Positions 47,466 to 59,354 of a stretch of DNA of 64,000 nt are shown piece by piece. Source of the DNA: Nyssa sinensis (lineage: Eukaryota; Streptophyta; Magnoliopsida; Cornales; Nyssaceae). The stretch is from the NCBI GenBank assembly GCA_008638375.1, contig CM018052.1, forward strand, positions 9,068,506 to 9,132,505, read 5' to 3'. Positions within the stretch are counted from its first letter, which is position 1, and each line of letters starts with the position of its first letter. A program made the translations under genes and the position numbers. The notes under the pieces are model-generated. The model saw only the letters and a list, made by a program, of their open reading frames with translations. It searched no databases and was not told where the DNA came from.

Positions 47466-49192
47466 TGTAATGACATGGAAAATTTTTTATTTATTTATTT
47501 TATTATTATCATTATTATTGTTAAATTTTTGATGCATGTGTTATATATATGCATGGTGTATGTATGTATAGCATGTATATATGTGTGGGAGAGTATAAAT
47601 ATGTATATGTGTAGAATGAAGTGTATTACATGTGTATGTGGATATGTATATGTATATATATAAAACAGTGCACCGTGGGGTGTGTGTGTGGTGTCGGTGG
47701 AGTAGTGTGTATGTGTGATGATTGATATATATATATATATATATAGGTGTATAGGGCAGCTTTGCATTAAATGCAAAGCTGCATGGGGGGAAGGAAGCAG
47801 GGTGGCTGAGTAGGGTGAGAGAAGTCAAGGAAAGGGGCTGTGGTGTGAGAGACGTGTGGGAGTGGAAGTGTTAGGCTATATAGGTGGTCTCGATTGGGAA
47901 GGAAAGAAAGGAAAGAAAAACAGAAAAGCAGAGAGCGAGAGAGAGAAAGAGAGTTCTGGAAGGGAGTCTTGGAGCTTGAATCGAGCTTGGAACAAGTGGG
48001 TGAAAGAGGTGCACGACTAGAGAGAGAAACCAACAGAAAAATCGTAAGTGACCCATTCTGTTTTGATTTTTTTTAAAGCATGATAATTGCTTTAATGTAT
48101 ATGATCTTAGAGAGCATGTTGTAGGGTTTATTTTGCAAAAAGAATGAAAGAAAATGGTTAAGAAACGAGGTAGAAAACTCGAGTTGCAGGTTTCGGTCAT
48201 GGGAGTTGGGTCTTGACATCTTATGTGAAAAACTTAGTTTAAATGGTGGGGAATGAACCCTAGGAGGTGCAGAAACTATTTGGAATTAAAATAGGGGTTA
48301 AACCAGGGCCGAACTGTCACAAAAATGAAGGGGAATGAGTCGGCCGGAAGTTTGACCGAGGGGTTGACCCTCTATTTCATGAAGATCGGGTGGCTTGAAC
48401 CCAAAACCAAGCCTAGATATGGAAACCTTGGAGGAAAATGAAGAGGATAGCATTTTGAAACCTTGAAAATCTCGCCAGAGACCAGTCGCCGGCACCGGAA
48501 CCCTACCGGAGGCTCACCGGGAAAACGGGGAAGAAGGCGCACTGTTCGGGTCGGGTCCGGGTCTGGTTCGGGTTCAGGTCGGGCTTGGGCCGAACCGCCC
48601 CTACCACGTGTCGGTCTAAGGTTTTAAATTAAAAACCAATTGGGTCTGTTTGGTTACGGACTTAAGAAATTAAAAATTTAAATTGAAATAGGAACAGGGA
48701 TATCCTATCCCTGTTCTGGATTAATCCCTGTTTGGGTAACCGAATTGAGAATAATAGAAAAATTACAAATTACAAATCTGACCTTGGACTTTTTAGAAAT
48801 TAAACCTTGACCCAGAACTTTCAAAATTTACAAACTGACCCCCCCAACTGTTGGTTATTATAATTTGACCCTCTTGAATAAATATTAATAAAATATTAAT
48901 TAAATTAATTAATTAATTAGTTGAGGATCCTCCAGCCACTTGAGACTCTGTGATACCCTGATAGGGTGAAGCACTTGGTATATTTTGGTCCATGGGACGC
49001 ATAATTTGTAATGTAAGGGCTTAAGCCCGAATGACCTATGAACAATGCAGTTGTGAGATGTACTTATGTTATTTTATGTATTGATGGGAATGGATGCTTG
49101 TTTATTGGATTTATTTACATTTGTCCTTTTATTTATTTTATTTTCTGTCTCCTCAGTCACGCCTCGGGTTTGTAGAAATTCGGGGCGTGACA
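47466..49192 (+). mobile_element. Family B solo LTR, 1727 bp, TSD CGGTG
   Basis: It starts TGTAATGACATGG and ends AATTCGGGGCGTGACA, with CGGTG at 47461-47465 and 49193-49197. Excision rejoins GAAACTGACCCGGTG to ACCGACCC, matching the 'ACCCGAACCGACCC' style of sister LTRs. A TATA box (CTATATAGG, 47876-47884) is followed by a purine-rich leader and a donor-like GTAAGT at 48044. The 48540-48730 part resembles family A sequence in the same transcriptional sense (GGTTACGG, AACAGGGATATCC), so the LTR is a mosaic. The last 280 bp match 9480-9968. Confidence 0.85.
47876..47884 (+). promoter_or_regulatory. TATA box of the 47466-49192 LTR
   Basis: CTATATAGG, 410 bp from the LTR start, preceding a GA-rich segment (47895-48030). 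Placement matches the TATA boxes of the other family B LTRs. Confidence 0.5.
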
Positions 49193-50301
49193 CGGTGACC
49201 GACCCAAACACTATTCTTCTTCTCCGACGATGGTTCTGGTGTCTTCTTCAGTGCCGACAACTATCTCTGGTGGAGTTCCGACCTATTTTCAACGAGGTTC
49301 GAACCCTAATCTTATGAGGATTCCATCTATGGTTTCTAATTTTGGATTTGATGATTGGTTGTTCTCGAAATAGGGACTTACAATCTGGTTCCGACGACAG
49401 CCCGACTTTTCGACGAGGTGCAATTCCTCTATTTCATGGCTTTTTTTTGCCCCAAATTTTCACTACAAGTTCTTGAAATCTTAGGGAACACTTTCCTAAT
49501 CCTAAAACCGAACAAATCATCCATTTTTACGTTGGTTTAATTTTTCCCTTTCAATCTGAAACTCACTATTTTCTCAATGGTTTCTTAACCATTTTTAGTG
49601 ATTCAAATTGCTGCATGTTCCGTTTTTAATGCTCTTTTGAGCTAGGTAAATGGTTTGAAGCTTAAATCAAGTTTGCTAAAAAAATCCCTTTTTTCACAAT
49701 TTTGGGTCTTTTAGTTCCTAGGGTTTCCTAAGCCTAAGCTGACCCATTTTTTCTCCTATTTTCATCCTCTTTCCAGGTTGATTACATGCATCCATGCTAG
49801 TTTCCTCAAATCAGTGAACAATGGCATATTTTTTTTCTTCTTAAAAAGCAAAATTGAGTTTTGGGATTTTACCTCCAAAAGGTTTGGCCTCTTTGCTTGG
49901 TTTGAGTTGTTGGATTCCTTAGTGTAGTTCCCAAAACCGGCATGCAAGCCTTCCTCTTTCCTTCTCCTTCCTTCCTTCCTTTCTTCTTCTTCTTCTTCTT
50001 CTTCCTTCTTTTCTCTCTTTCTCTTCCTCACTCTTTCTCTAGATAGACCATCATGGTCTGTTTCCCTTTTGTTACCTACACACACATGACACACACACAC
50101 CTATAGTATGTATATATATATATATAACATGTCATACATACATACATATATATATATATATATTTTCATGAAATATTAGTGGTGTAGGAGGGGGTCCAAT
50201 GGCATGCTGCCACTTCAATTTTGAGTGTGTAGAAATTAGAACTTATTTGAGTACATTTATATATTTATATATTTGATGGAATATATAGCACAAAGCGCTC
50301 A

Positions 50302-50366
50302 CAGCCTAACTGACATTCTTTTTGGGCTTTAGATCTATCTTCTTTTTGGTCTAGGTTTCAAGTCCC
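50302..50366 (+). other. Decayed tRNA-like module in outer LTR
   Basis: CAGCCTAACTGAC at 50302 and AGGTTTCAAGTCCC at 50353-50366, preceded by TATAGCACAAAGCGCT as in the other copies. Both boxes have drifted. Confidence 0.3.
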
Positions 50367-52037
50367 TTGACCAACATTTTGGCCTCATTTTCCCCTATTT
50401 TTCCTACTTATGCCTTATTTGGCATTTTAGGTATTTTTCATCAAATTTTGAAATTGTGCCTTAATCGCTTTAAAAACTCCTTAGTATTCTTGCCTTGCTT
50501 TTGATTTTTGTGTGCTAAGTTTTTATGTCATAAATCTTATTTATTTATTTTTTGACACATTACGTGGTGTTTTATTTACATTAAAAATGTATCGCATTTA
50601 CCGAAAAATTTTAATCAAGTTTGTTTTATTCTTGCCTCGTGCTAATTTGCCCAATTTTCTCTTCCTATATCGATTTCGTAAGTCGAGATCTTATCAGCTT
50701 CCATAGCCTTCATTGTTTCACCTTAATGTATTTAAATGTATTTTAACTGTTTTAAAAGCTCATCATAATTATCGAAATAATTCTGATTAAATGTGTTCCC
50801 TTTGTGCGTTATGCTAAACTTGCTTAAGTGCACTTCATGCACTAATTTCTCACAGTCATTTATGTGTTATTCATCGATTAACACTTGCCATACTTATATC
50901 AATTCATGGCCCTTGGCATTACATTGCATTCTCACATCGGTTGTCTCTAATTAAAAATTGACTATTTCCATCATTTTGCCTTTGGTTCCGTATTCCGAGT
51001 CATTACTCATACCTAGCATCACCCATAGTTATTAAACAAATTAACTTATGATAATTGTCATTATCGTTAATTTCTTTGCTTAATTGGGTTAGGGTGTTAC
51101 ACCAGATTTTGGAAGAAATCTTATTTCGGATTCTTATTTAGTTAAACATAATTATCATTTAAAATATGTTTTGAATTCTCATTGTTATTTAATTGTAGTG
51201 TTATAGAAAAAAAACTACATTTGTTTAGTTGCAAAAGTGGGAGAGTTGTTTATAGGATTTATTGTGACCAATTGTTCAATCCTAGTGTTATAGTTGTTGC
51301 AATCCCAGTCTTTGTCTATTTGAACTAATGAAAAAAATTTAAAAGAAATAAAATGGAGTTTGCTAAAACAATTCCCCTTGGTATGTGGCGGTCTCCTCTT
51401 AAACATCATGCATATATCCCACTGCACTATGATAAAACTAGCAAATGAGAAATTTCTCTCATGTTTGAATAGAATATGTTTTAACACAATTTTTATGTTT
51501 TTTATTTTTAGAGTGTCAACAGTGTCACCATTCCTCGAGTTTCAGTGAAATTTCATTAATTCACTTATACCAAAATGACAAAAAATTAAAAATAAAAATT
51601 GAATAGTGAAATTTATTTGTCATTTCAAAAATAGAGAAATTTCTTTGTTTCGTGTAACAGGTGAAATTTTTTTGTTTACGATTCTTTTTTGGTAGAATTT
51701 CATATACAATATACATTTTGTTTAATAGATCTCTATTTTTTGAGTCCAAATATATAATTTTTATAAAAACAATGGATATTAATTTTTATAAAAGAACGAA
51801 TATATATTGAAAGTTATTTAATCTTGAAATTAAAAAAAAGGTGGCAGGGCACTGAAGATTTGTATCAACATTTTTATAATAGAGGGGCTCTATTTGTCAA
51901 TAAAATACTGAGAGGGGCTCTAGACAGAAAAAAGATAGGCCTAGAAGGTCTATATGGAAAATTACAAATTATCCTTCTATAGGCCTAGCATTCCGCCTCT
52001 CTTTAATTATGTGACAATTATATTTGCATGTGTGCAA

Positions 52038-52263
52038 TCAACAATTGATGGCATGCATTAATATAATAGTAATAAAACTAATGCAATAATAAAGAGCAAA
52101 AGAGATGACACACCAATTTTTGTTGATGAGGACATTGCCATAGATCAATCGTATCTGCTTTGAAACCCTCAAGCAATCTTTAAGTATATCTCTGTTTCGA
52201 ATCCAAGAATGGACAACCTCAATCATAGTTATAAATCCCCATGCAACCTCGAATTTTATCGAT
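52038..52263 (-). pseudogene. Possible exon or gene fragment, unknown
   Basis: A minus-strand frame of about 75 codons is open from 52263 (after a TGA) to a stop at 52038. Its first two thirds have a balanced, protein-like composition (MIEVVHSWIRNRDILKDCLR and then VSKQIRLIYGN), unlike the repeat-driven frames elsewhere; the final 20 or so residues turn hydrophobic and may be intron. I do not recognise the family. It could be a relic exon of a host gene or of an unidentified transposon, or chance. Confidence 0.25.
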
Positions 52264-52499
52264 CACACACAACTTGAAATTCACAAACTTGTACTCTAAG
52301 GATGTTGAGGTAGAAAGATGGTAGGGCCTTTTAGATCAATTGGCCTTTGAATTATGTGAACATAATAATGCAATCAAAATCTTTTTGAAACTAGAAGTAT
52401 GCAACAAGTTAGAGCAGCCAAAAGTGCTTCCAAACTCATATCAAATGCTATATATAATCCTAGGGTAAGGTGAAATTGGATAGGATTTTTTTTTAGAAA

Positions 52500-52770
52500 G
52501 TTTGCACTTTTTCCCAACTGTTCGTTTAAATGAGCCCAAGTTCATTCGAACAAACCCTTTAAAGAATTCGTGACTTGAGTTCACTACTTGGTCGTTTGAA
52601 CGAGCATTCTTTTGAGATCCCATGAAGGCTGGTCCTTAGAATGACCAAGCCCATGAGATCCCACGAAGGCTTGTTGTGAAGTCACAGCTTTGGTCGTTAG
52701 AATGACCACGCCCACAATATCCCACGAAAGCTAGTCGTTAGAACGACCAATCCCACGAAACCCCACAACC
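52500..52770. repeat. Cluster of palindromic GGTCGTT-AACGACC motifs
   Basis: Near-palindromes occur at 52590-52604, 52631-52646, 52692-52707 and 52733-52748, spaced 41, 61 and 41 bp. Two weaker ones lie at about 52520-52560 (GTTCGTTTAAATGAGC, GTTCATTCGAAC). They are separated by 'GATCCCACGAAGGCT' variants. The cluster looks like a degenerate minisatellite whose unit contains a hairpin. Confidence 0.6.
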
Positions 52771-52878
52771 GAGGCAAAATGCTCAATCAAACTTTCACAC
52801 TTGTTATTAAAATTTGACTCAAATTTAAAATATTTTACTTCTTAAAATCATGAGTCTATTTTTAATACCAAGTATAAT

Positions 52879-54395
52879 TGTCACGCCCCGGATTTCTACA
52901 AACTCGGGGGTGAGTGAAAAGAAATTAAAAGAAATAATTAATTGACAATTAAAGAAATTAAAGTGAAGTTCACCCATTATTTCCTCAAATTAACGCTAAA
53001 CTCTTACCCCGACATGTGTTCCAATTAATTTAAGTTATATTTGAAAACGGTCTTTGAAAACAATCTCAAATTAGCCCCAAAATTTATCATTTTTTTCGGA
53101 TTTCTTCCCAAGTCATTTAAACCCCTTTTTCACCCAATTTTCAACCTATTTTTCCCTAAGATTTTTAAGCCATTTCCTACCCATTTTAGCCCACTTTTTC
53201 CCTAATCTCTAGCCCCCATTTTTGATACTTTTCTCACCCATTCCGAGGTTGTTTCATACACTTATCAATTGTTAATTTTTTCAAAATTTTGGGCATAGTT
53301 TCCTTTGTTTTTCCAAGTTATTTCCTTCACCTAATAGTCACAAATTATATATGTAAAATTTCATAAACATCCACCCTCACTCAGTGGCCACAACTTCCAT
53401 CAATTCATATACATTCATCTAAGATGCATTTAAATGAAATATCAAGCATTTACTTGGGTCTCAACCCATACAATTTACAATGGCCCAAGGCCAAAAGTTT
53501 ACAGCTTCTTCCAAGTATAAAAAAAAATAAGTACATGCCCAAAAATAAATACAACCAGTTGGGCTTATGCCCATACATCCCAAAAAGTGCCCCAAGGACC
53601 AAATCTCCAAAGAAGTTCATATCCTCCTGTCCTTCAAGACTTGCACAAGTCTCAAGTCTCCGGGTCTCATCTGAAATGGTATCCCATGAATGGGTCAGCT
53701 CAACTGCTGGTATGATCACAAGCTAATGCTATAAACAAATCTAGGATGTGGCATGTGCAAGTGTACATTTATAAACCATGCATTTCCCTTCCTAATGATC
53801 AATGCAATGAAAGGCATCATGTATTTTAGGGCTTTTCTCTCCCTCTCTCTATATGGACGAGATTTCTGGAATTTTAGAGTGTATAAGTGATAAGGATAGA
53901 CTAGATGAGCTGTATTTATAGTGGGGAAGCAAAGGGGCAAGGGCAAATGACCATTTTGCCCTTAATGAGGCCATAAACCCCGTTACTCTACAGCTCATTC
54001 CTAAACGCTTCAAATTGAAATTTATTTTTAGCCAATGTTCATAAAATTATTTTAAATGAAAACTCTTAGAAGAAAAAATTCTCATTTGAGGTCGGTTTAG
54101 GCCCGTTCCACCCGGGTCACCCGGGTGCCCTTTTTGTCCAATTCCGGAAACCGTTTCCCTTCTTGCTAATTTTTGTATAGCGGATACCTCACATTATTCT
54201 AATCATATTTATATTCTATGACACACTCCAAATATACTTATAAACATGTCAAACGGTGAAAACAATGCATAAAAATGCTCTACCGGCAAAACCGTGCATG
54301 AAAAATGTTCTACCGGCAAACTGTGCAAGAACAATGCCCTATTGGTAAAAACGAAAAATTTTCCCTCATTTTTTTGTTTTTTTTGGATCTCTACA
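52879..54395 (-). mobile_element. 3' LTR of the 52879 element, internally deleted, 1517 bp
   Basis: It starts TGTCACGCCCCG and ends GGATCTCTACA next to the PPT. It matches the 5' LTR through 'GGCATCATGTAT' (about 53823) and then jumps to 'TTTAGGGCTTTTCTC', which in the 25789-28654 LTR lies near 28097. More than 1 kb, including the donor side of the intron-like segment, is missing. A TATA box (TATAAATAC, 53912-53920) remains. Confidence 0.85.
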
Positions 54396-54408
54396 TCCTT
54401 CCTCCCTT
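54396..54408 (-). other. Polypurine tract of the 52879 element
   Basis: AAGGGAGGAAGGA on the minus strand abuts the LTR start TGTAGAGATCC. Confidence 0.85.
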
Positions 54409-55800
54409 AAAGAAATTTCGTCCCAAAATTTAAAAATACAGATCTTTGACCAAATAATAAAAAAGTCAATTCAAAATGCATTGTAACATGGAGACATGTA
54501 GCCTTACCCATGGATCATCCACCTCTCCTTCAGCCAGGCGATGCAGAATGCATTACCCTCACCCATTACCCCCTCCCCCCAAAGGAACCTCGTCCACTTG
54601 GGCAGGCGTGCAGCGGTGTACAGCCATCTCCACACTCCCTGCTAGGGTCTGGTTATGATCCCATCTGTAACGGCACATTCCACATGGTACAACACATAAT
54701 GAAATCCTCAAAATATGTTGGTTCATCAATGCCAATTCTCCAAATCCACCCAAGTATCATGACTCACCTCACTAATGCAACAATATAATAAAAGTAAAGG
54801 GAAAGCCTCAATGTTCACAAGGACCCTCATAATCTCTCACACTTGTGATGACCATCTCACTAACCTCAAATCAAGCCATGAAATTATCTAGTATTTCATC
54901 ACAATGTCATCAACATATCAGTTGCATTTCAAGGTAATTTAGTAATTTAATATCCTCCAATCACTATAATCATCCATAAGACATCAACATCATAGTCTTA
55001 AAGTAAAGCCATCATCACCCACCTTAGTCTATATACAACCAAGACTATATGTCGTGCAGTATTAAAGACTAGTTTATTAATTTCAATCATACCTACACCA
55101 TCAGATTTCACATGTAGATAATGCAGTCTATGTATTCCAAATATGAAACCAAAGGTAAAACCTCAAAGTTTTTTTTTTTTATATATCTAAAACATCAGAG
55201 AAGGTAACAAAAAAATTATCGCAATTTCATCCAAGGTTATTCCAACCCATCATCATTCTAGTCAACATATTAAATAAAGTCCCATAACCATTAAGATTCT
55301 TCGCAAAACTATTCACCAATTTCAATCATGAATATACATCCATCTTCATTCACATGTATCATAACACATGTACATATAAACATGTTCAAACATACTCTCA
55401 TACATGCATTACTACCAAATCAATCTGTATATATATATAAAAAAAAGAAATCATAATCGTAGTACTATAACGGTTACTAAATCAGTATGCATATATGGAA
55501 TTGATAGCAACATTTTATAGCTAATACGTAACCCATAGTATCAACACCCAAATATAAGATCCATCCCCAGATTATACACGTACATAAATAAGCATACAAT
55601 ATGCTATATAGGTAACTAGGTATGCACCCAACCCTATGGATATCCAGGTTTCTAGCTTATCTCCCAGACAACAAGCACTTAAGCTAGTCCTTGTTCATCA
55701 ATAATCCAGCATACCACATATCGTCCAGCTTTCACACACTAAAGCAACAAGCACTCACCCAATTACATAATCTCAACTAGTCTAATCAAGTTGAGGTCTA
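54409..55800 (-). other. Internal region between PPT and RT remnant
   Basis: In a complete gypsy element this side of RT would hold RNase H and integrase, about 2 kb or more. Here only 1.4 kb is present, with no recognisable motif or long frame. It is collinear with 21486-22650 of the other family B element (for example 'GCGTGCAGCGGTGTAC' and 'CCTGCTAGGGTCTGG' in both). The shared lack suggests both descend from an already pol-deleted lineage. Confidence 0.55.
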
Positions 55801-58608
55801 ACCTCTCCTATCACATAACAAGGTCCATCCTAAAAGGATCCACGAACACTCCACTATCCGACACAACATGGCCTAGGAACTGCACCTCCTGTAGCCAAAC
55901 TCACACTTCCAAAACTTAGCAAATAAACGGTGCTGCCTCAAAATCTGTAACACAACCCGTACGTGAAAGACCTGCTCATCCTCAGAAGGTGAATAAATCA
56001 AGATATCATCGGCAAATACCATAACAAACTAATCCAAATAATGACTAAAGATTCGATACATCAAGTTCGTAAATGTCGTCGGGGCATTCGTCACATCGAA
56101 TGGCATAACTACAACTCATAATACCCACAATGAGTGTGAAAAGCTGTCTTCACCACATCTTTCTTTCCATACTTCCAACTAATGGTACCCCGGTCTAAGA
56201 TCGACTCTCAAGAAACATCTCGAACTCCTAAGCTAGCCAAACAAGTCATCTACCCTTGATAACGGTCACTTGTCCTGTAATATCTCGAAAATCTGACATG
56301 AACCAGGACTGTACCTCGATTTAATAAAAAAATAAATTACGTGACGATAACGATTCGAAATAGCCCAAAGTACAGTGAGCCATGATTGGATTAATTATTA
56401 GAAAATATAAAATTAATCCAGACCACTGAAAATAATAAATGCTCGGGAAATTAACCCAGCCGATCGAGTGCCGAAATGGATACAGAAAAATTTATCATGT
56501 GAATAAAATACATAAAATATAAGATACGAACGGTGACTGAAAATTGGTAAAATAAATATTAATAATACCGAGTCCCGGTTTTATGCCAAATTGGACGGCG
56601 TTCCATAATTTAATATTTTGGAATGGAAATAGTATATATATAAAATATATAGAAATTATATTTTATATAATTGTAATAAAATGATCAAAGATACTAACTC
56701 TAAGAAGATATATAAAATATATGGAAGTATATTTTATATACAATAAAGGGGAAATGGTAAATTCTAGAATAAAGAAATAAAGAAATAAATATATATATAT
56801 ACACAAAAGCAAGAAAACAAAATTGGAAGAAGCGTGAAGCTTCTAGATATCTGTAGACAAAGAGAGAAAAAGTCGGTGGAGAAAGGGCCAATACATAGAA
56901 GCAGTGGAGAGGAAGAAATAGAAGTCGTAGGGAGACGGAAATGCAGGGGTTGATTGATCGTTGGATGATGATATTGCGGGTGAACGGAGACAATCGTGGC
57001 TCGAAATTGGTTATGTGGTCGCTACTGGAGTTGCGATAGGGGGCGATGACGATGTTGCGGCAGTGCGGTGCTGCAGAAAATTGGGGGAAAAAGAAAAGAA
57101 AAGAAAAGAAAGGAAAAGAAAGAACGAGAGGCGGTGCGGAGAGAGTTCCAGAAGTCTCTGGTGGTGCAACGGACCAAGGTGTGTATGGCGGTGGAGAGGA
57201 GTATATATATATGTGTGTATGTGCATATCTGGGTTTGTAGAAAAAAATGAGACAAAGGGAGTGAGCAGTAGTGGCGGTAGTAACAGTGCAGTAGAGGCAC
57301 GACCTTGTTCCTCGCGGCTGCAGTTTATGTACACAGAGGCCATTAGTTCCATGACTGCTTTCCTGATTGATTCAGCTGAAACCGATGAACAAGTCGTGAG
57401 GAGGAGACAGTGGCGGTAGCGGCGCAATAGGGATATATATATATATATATCTCTGTGTGTGTAGCGATGCAGGGAATTTCGTTGGTTCAGCTGATTCACA
57501 AAGCTACTATTGCAAAACTTGCTACAGCAGTAGCGGTGCGGTAGAGTGTAGCGTTGCGACAGGTATGGCGGAGCTGTAACAGCGTGTTGGTGTTGGGTTT
57601 GTTTGAATTAGGTAGCGGTGTAGAGATATGTATATATATATATATTTGGTTGTGTTGTGTAGCAGTGTGATAGTGTTTTGTGGATCTGTAATGTTGAGGC
57701 GTGATTTGGTGTTGGTAGTGATGTTGGGATTGAAGAGAGAAAGAGTTTTAGAGAGCAACTGCAGATTTTTCCTCACTCTACTTACTGGTTTCTCTGCTCC
57801 CAATAGTTGGTTATGCTCATATTTTTCTGGTAAGGAAGGCAGAGGGGATGTTTAGGGAAAGAATTTTGCTAATAGCCAAGAGTTGGTTTGGATGGAACAA
57901 CCCAGGTGTGTTGACGATTATTCTTCTAGGGAAGAAGCTGCAACAGGAATAATAAGTGAATCTCGGTTGAAAGGGTTTATGGAAAGTGGAATTGTTCATG
58001 TGCAGCAACTCATGCTTTGCAATTGGATGGTTATGAAATTAATGAAATGGAGACTATGGGTTTTGAATTGCTTGTAGAAAGTGAAAATGGTCTCTGTTGG
58101 GAATAGGTTGAAGGAGCCAATGTAACTGGCTAGTTTAAGGATGGCCAACATCTGTCAGACCAATTTGGTCGATTGGTTTCAACTCCTGAAGTTTGGTCTG
58201 AAAGAGCACAAGAGGATTCTTCGAGGTTTAATGGGTGGGATGCAGTGAATTCTAGGAAAAAGGCATGACCAGTTACAATCCTGGATAGCTTGGGGGAAAA
58301 GGCTGAAAAAGCTAATGAAACTGGATTTAAATTGGCTGGTCGACTCAATGAACCTGCCGGTGTGTTTTCTTCAACTGCTGAACCGTGGACTGAAGATTAA
58401 CCTCAAACTATAGATGCACAACAATTTGGTTCACGTTTAACTGCAATTCTCCAAAGGTTGGATATGTTCACATATGAGGAACATGATGATCATTTGAATG
58501 TTGAATCAATTATGATGGCCAACAGAAGGATAATGCCCAGGATATGCATGGACGTGTCTAACGACGTATTAGAAGGATATCTGTGAATAGAGACGCGCAT
58601 ATATTCAG

Positions 58609-59354
58609 GTGAGTAACTCGGACTCCTGACTTGGTGTATATTTTCTGCATACTATACTGCTTTATATGCCGAACTGTTTTATACACTGTACTGTTTTAAT
58701 GCATATGTTTTCATGTATATTCTTTATACTGATGATTCCATTCTGTCTTACCTTTTGATGTATCCTGTTTTGATACTGTTTGGGTTTGTCCTGTTTTGTT
58801 ATACGCCATTTGGAATCTGTTCTGTTTTGGCTCAGTTTTAATCTGATCTGTTCTGTTAGGGGGTGAGTATAAGTCCTACCCCAGAGGGACCAGGCGGCTG
58901 CTCCTAATTTGTTCTATTAGGGGGTGAGTATAAGTCCTACCCTAGAGGGACCAAGCGGCTGCTCTTGATGAGGAGTGAGTATAAGTCCTACCCCAGAGGG
59001 ACCAGGCGGCTGCTCTTGATCTGTTCAGTTTTGATCTGTTGTGTTCTGACCTATTCTGTCCTGGTCTGTTCTATTGATCTGTCTGATCTGTTTTGTTTGA
59101 TCTGTCTGATCTGGTCAGTTCTGATATGTTCTGTCATGTTATGTTCTGATTTGTTCTGTCTTGGCTCTGTTCTGATTTGTCCGATCAGTCTGTTCTGATA
59201 TAATCTGTTTGAGCTGCATTTGTTCTACACGAGATCCATTATTCTATTTGAGCTACATTTGAGCATACATGTACTGGATTTGAAACCCATGGCAGGAACC
59301 TATGTTACTCACTGAGCTTGTTTAAGCTCATCCTATTTATCTAACATTTTTCAG
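58609..59354 (+). other. Best intron-like segment (family A, plus strand)
   Basis: ATATTCAG|GTGAGTAAC gives an ideal donor at 58609. CTAACATTTTTCAG|GAATC gives branch point, T-rich tract and acceptor ending at 59354; the interval is 746 bp. A 131-bp exon-like block follows (59355-59485) and ends in another ideal donor, TATTCAG|GTGAGTC. The interval includes TGTTC-rich degenerate repeats and three copies of a 41-bp core. Confidence 0.5.
58858..59020 (+). repeat. Three-copy tandem repeat, 41-bp core
   Basis: The core 'GTGAGTATAAGTCCTACC' through 'GCGGCTGCTC' occurs three times, its GTGAGTATAAG starting near 58863, 58924 and 58974, separated by TGTTCTATT/TGATG-type spacers. Copies 1 and 3 are nearly identical. 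It lies within the intron-like segment. A related single copy may be present reversed near 1700-1745. Confidence 0.85.

Larger units (their letters stand above)
45576..51101 (-). mobile_element. Outer family A LTR, right-hand part only
   Basis: Directly after E0 the sequence continues as another family A LTR, most like 33419-35705 (for example 'GACATACCCCCAAAAGTGCTC' against 'CAGCATACCCCCAGAACAAGC' at 33755). It ends GGGTTAGGGTGTTACA at 51101; CCAGA (51102-51106) would be its TSD. Its left part should lie left of E0 and is not found in the window, consistent with the truncated E0 left end. Family B solo LTR 47466-49192 splits it. It is the oldest layer of the nest. Confidence 0.75.
51102..52878. 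other. Non-LTR island between two retrotransposon blocks
   Basis: This 1.8-kb AT-rich segment matches no other part of the window and lacks LTR motifs. It may be low-copy DNA, the original insertion target or an unrecognised old repeat. It contains one protein-like minus-strand frame (52038-52263) and a cluster of palindromic GGTCGTT/AACGACC motifs (52500-52770). Confidence 0.6.

Noticed and set aside
57011..57499. Minus-strand 162-codon frame, the longest in the window
   Set aside because: It overlaps a plus-strand frame of similar length in GA-rich LTR leader sequence; no motif, and it crosses simple repeats.
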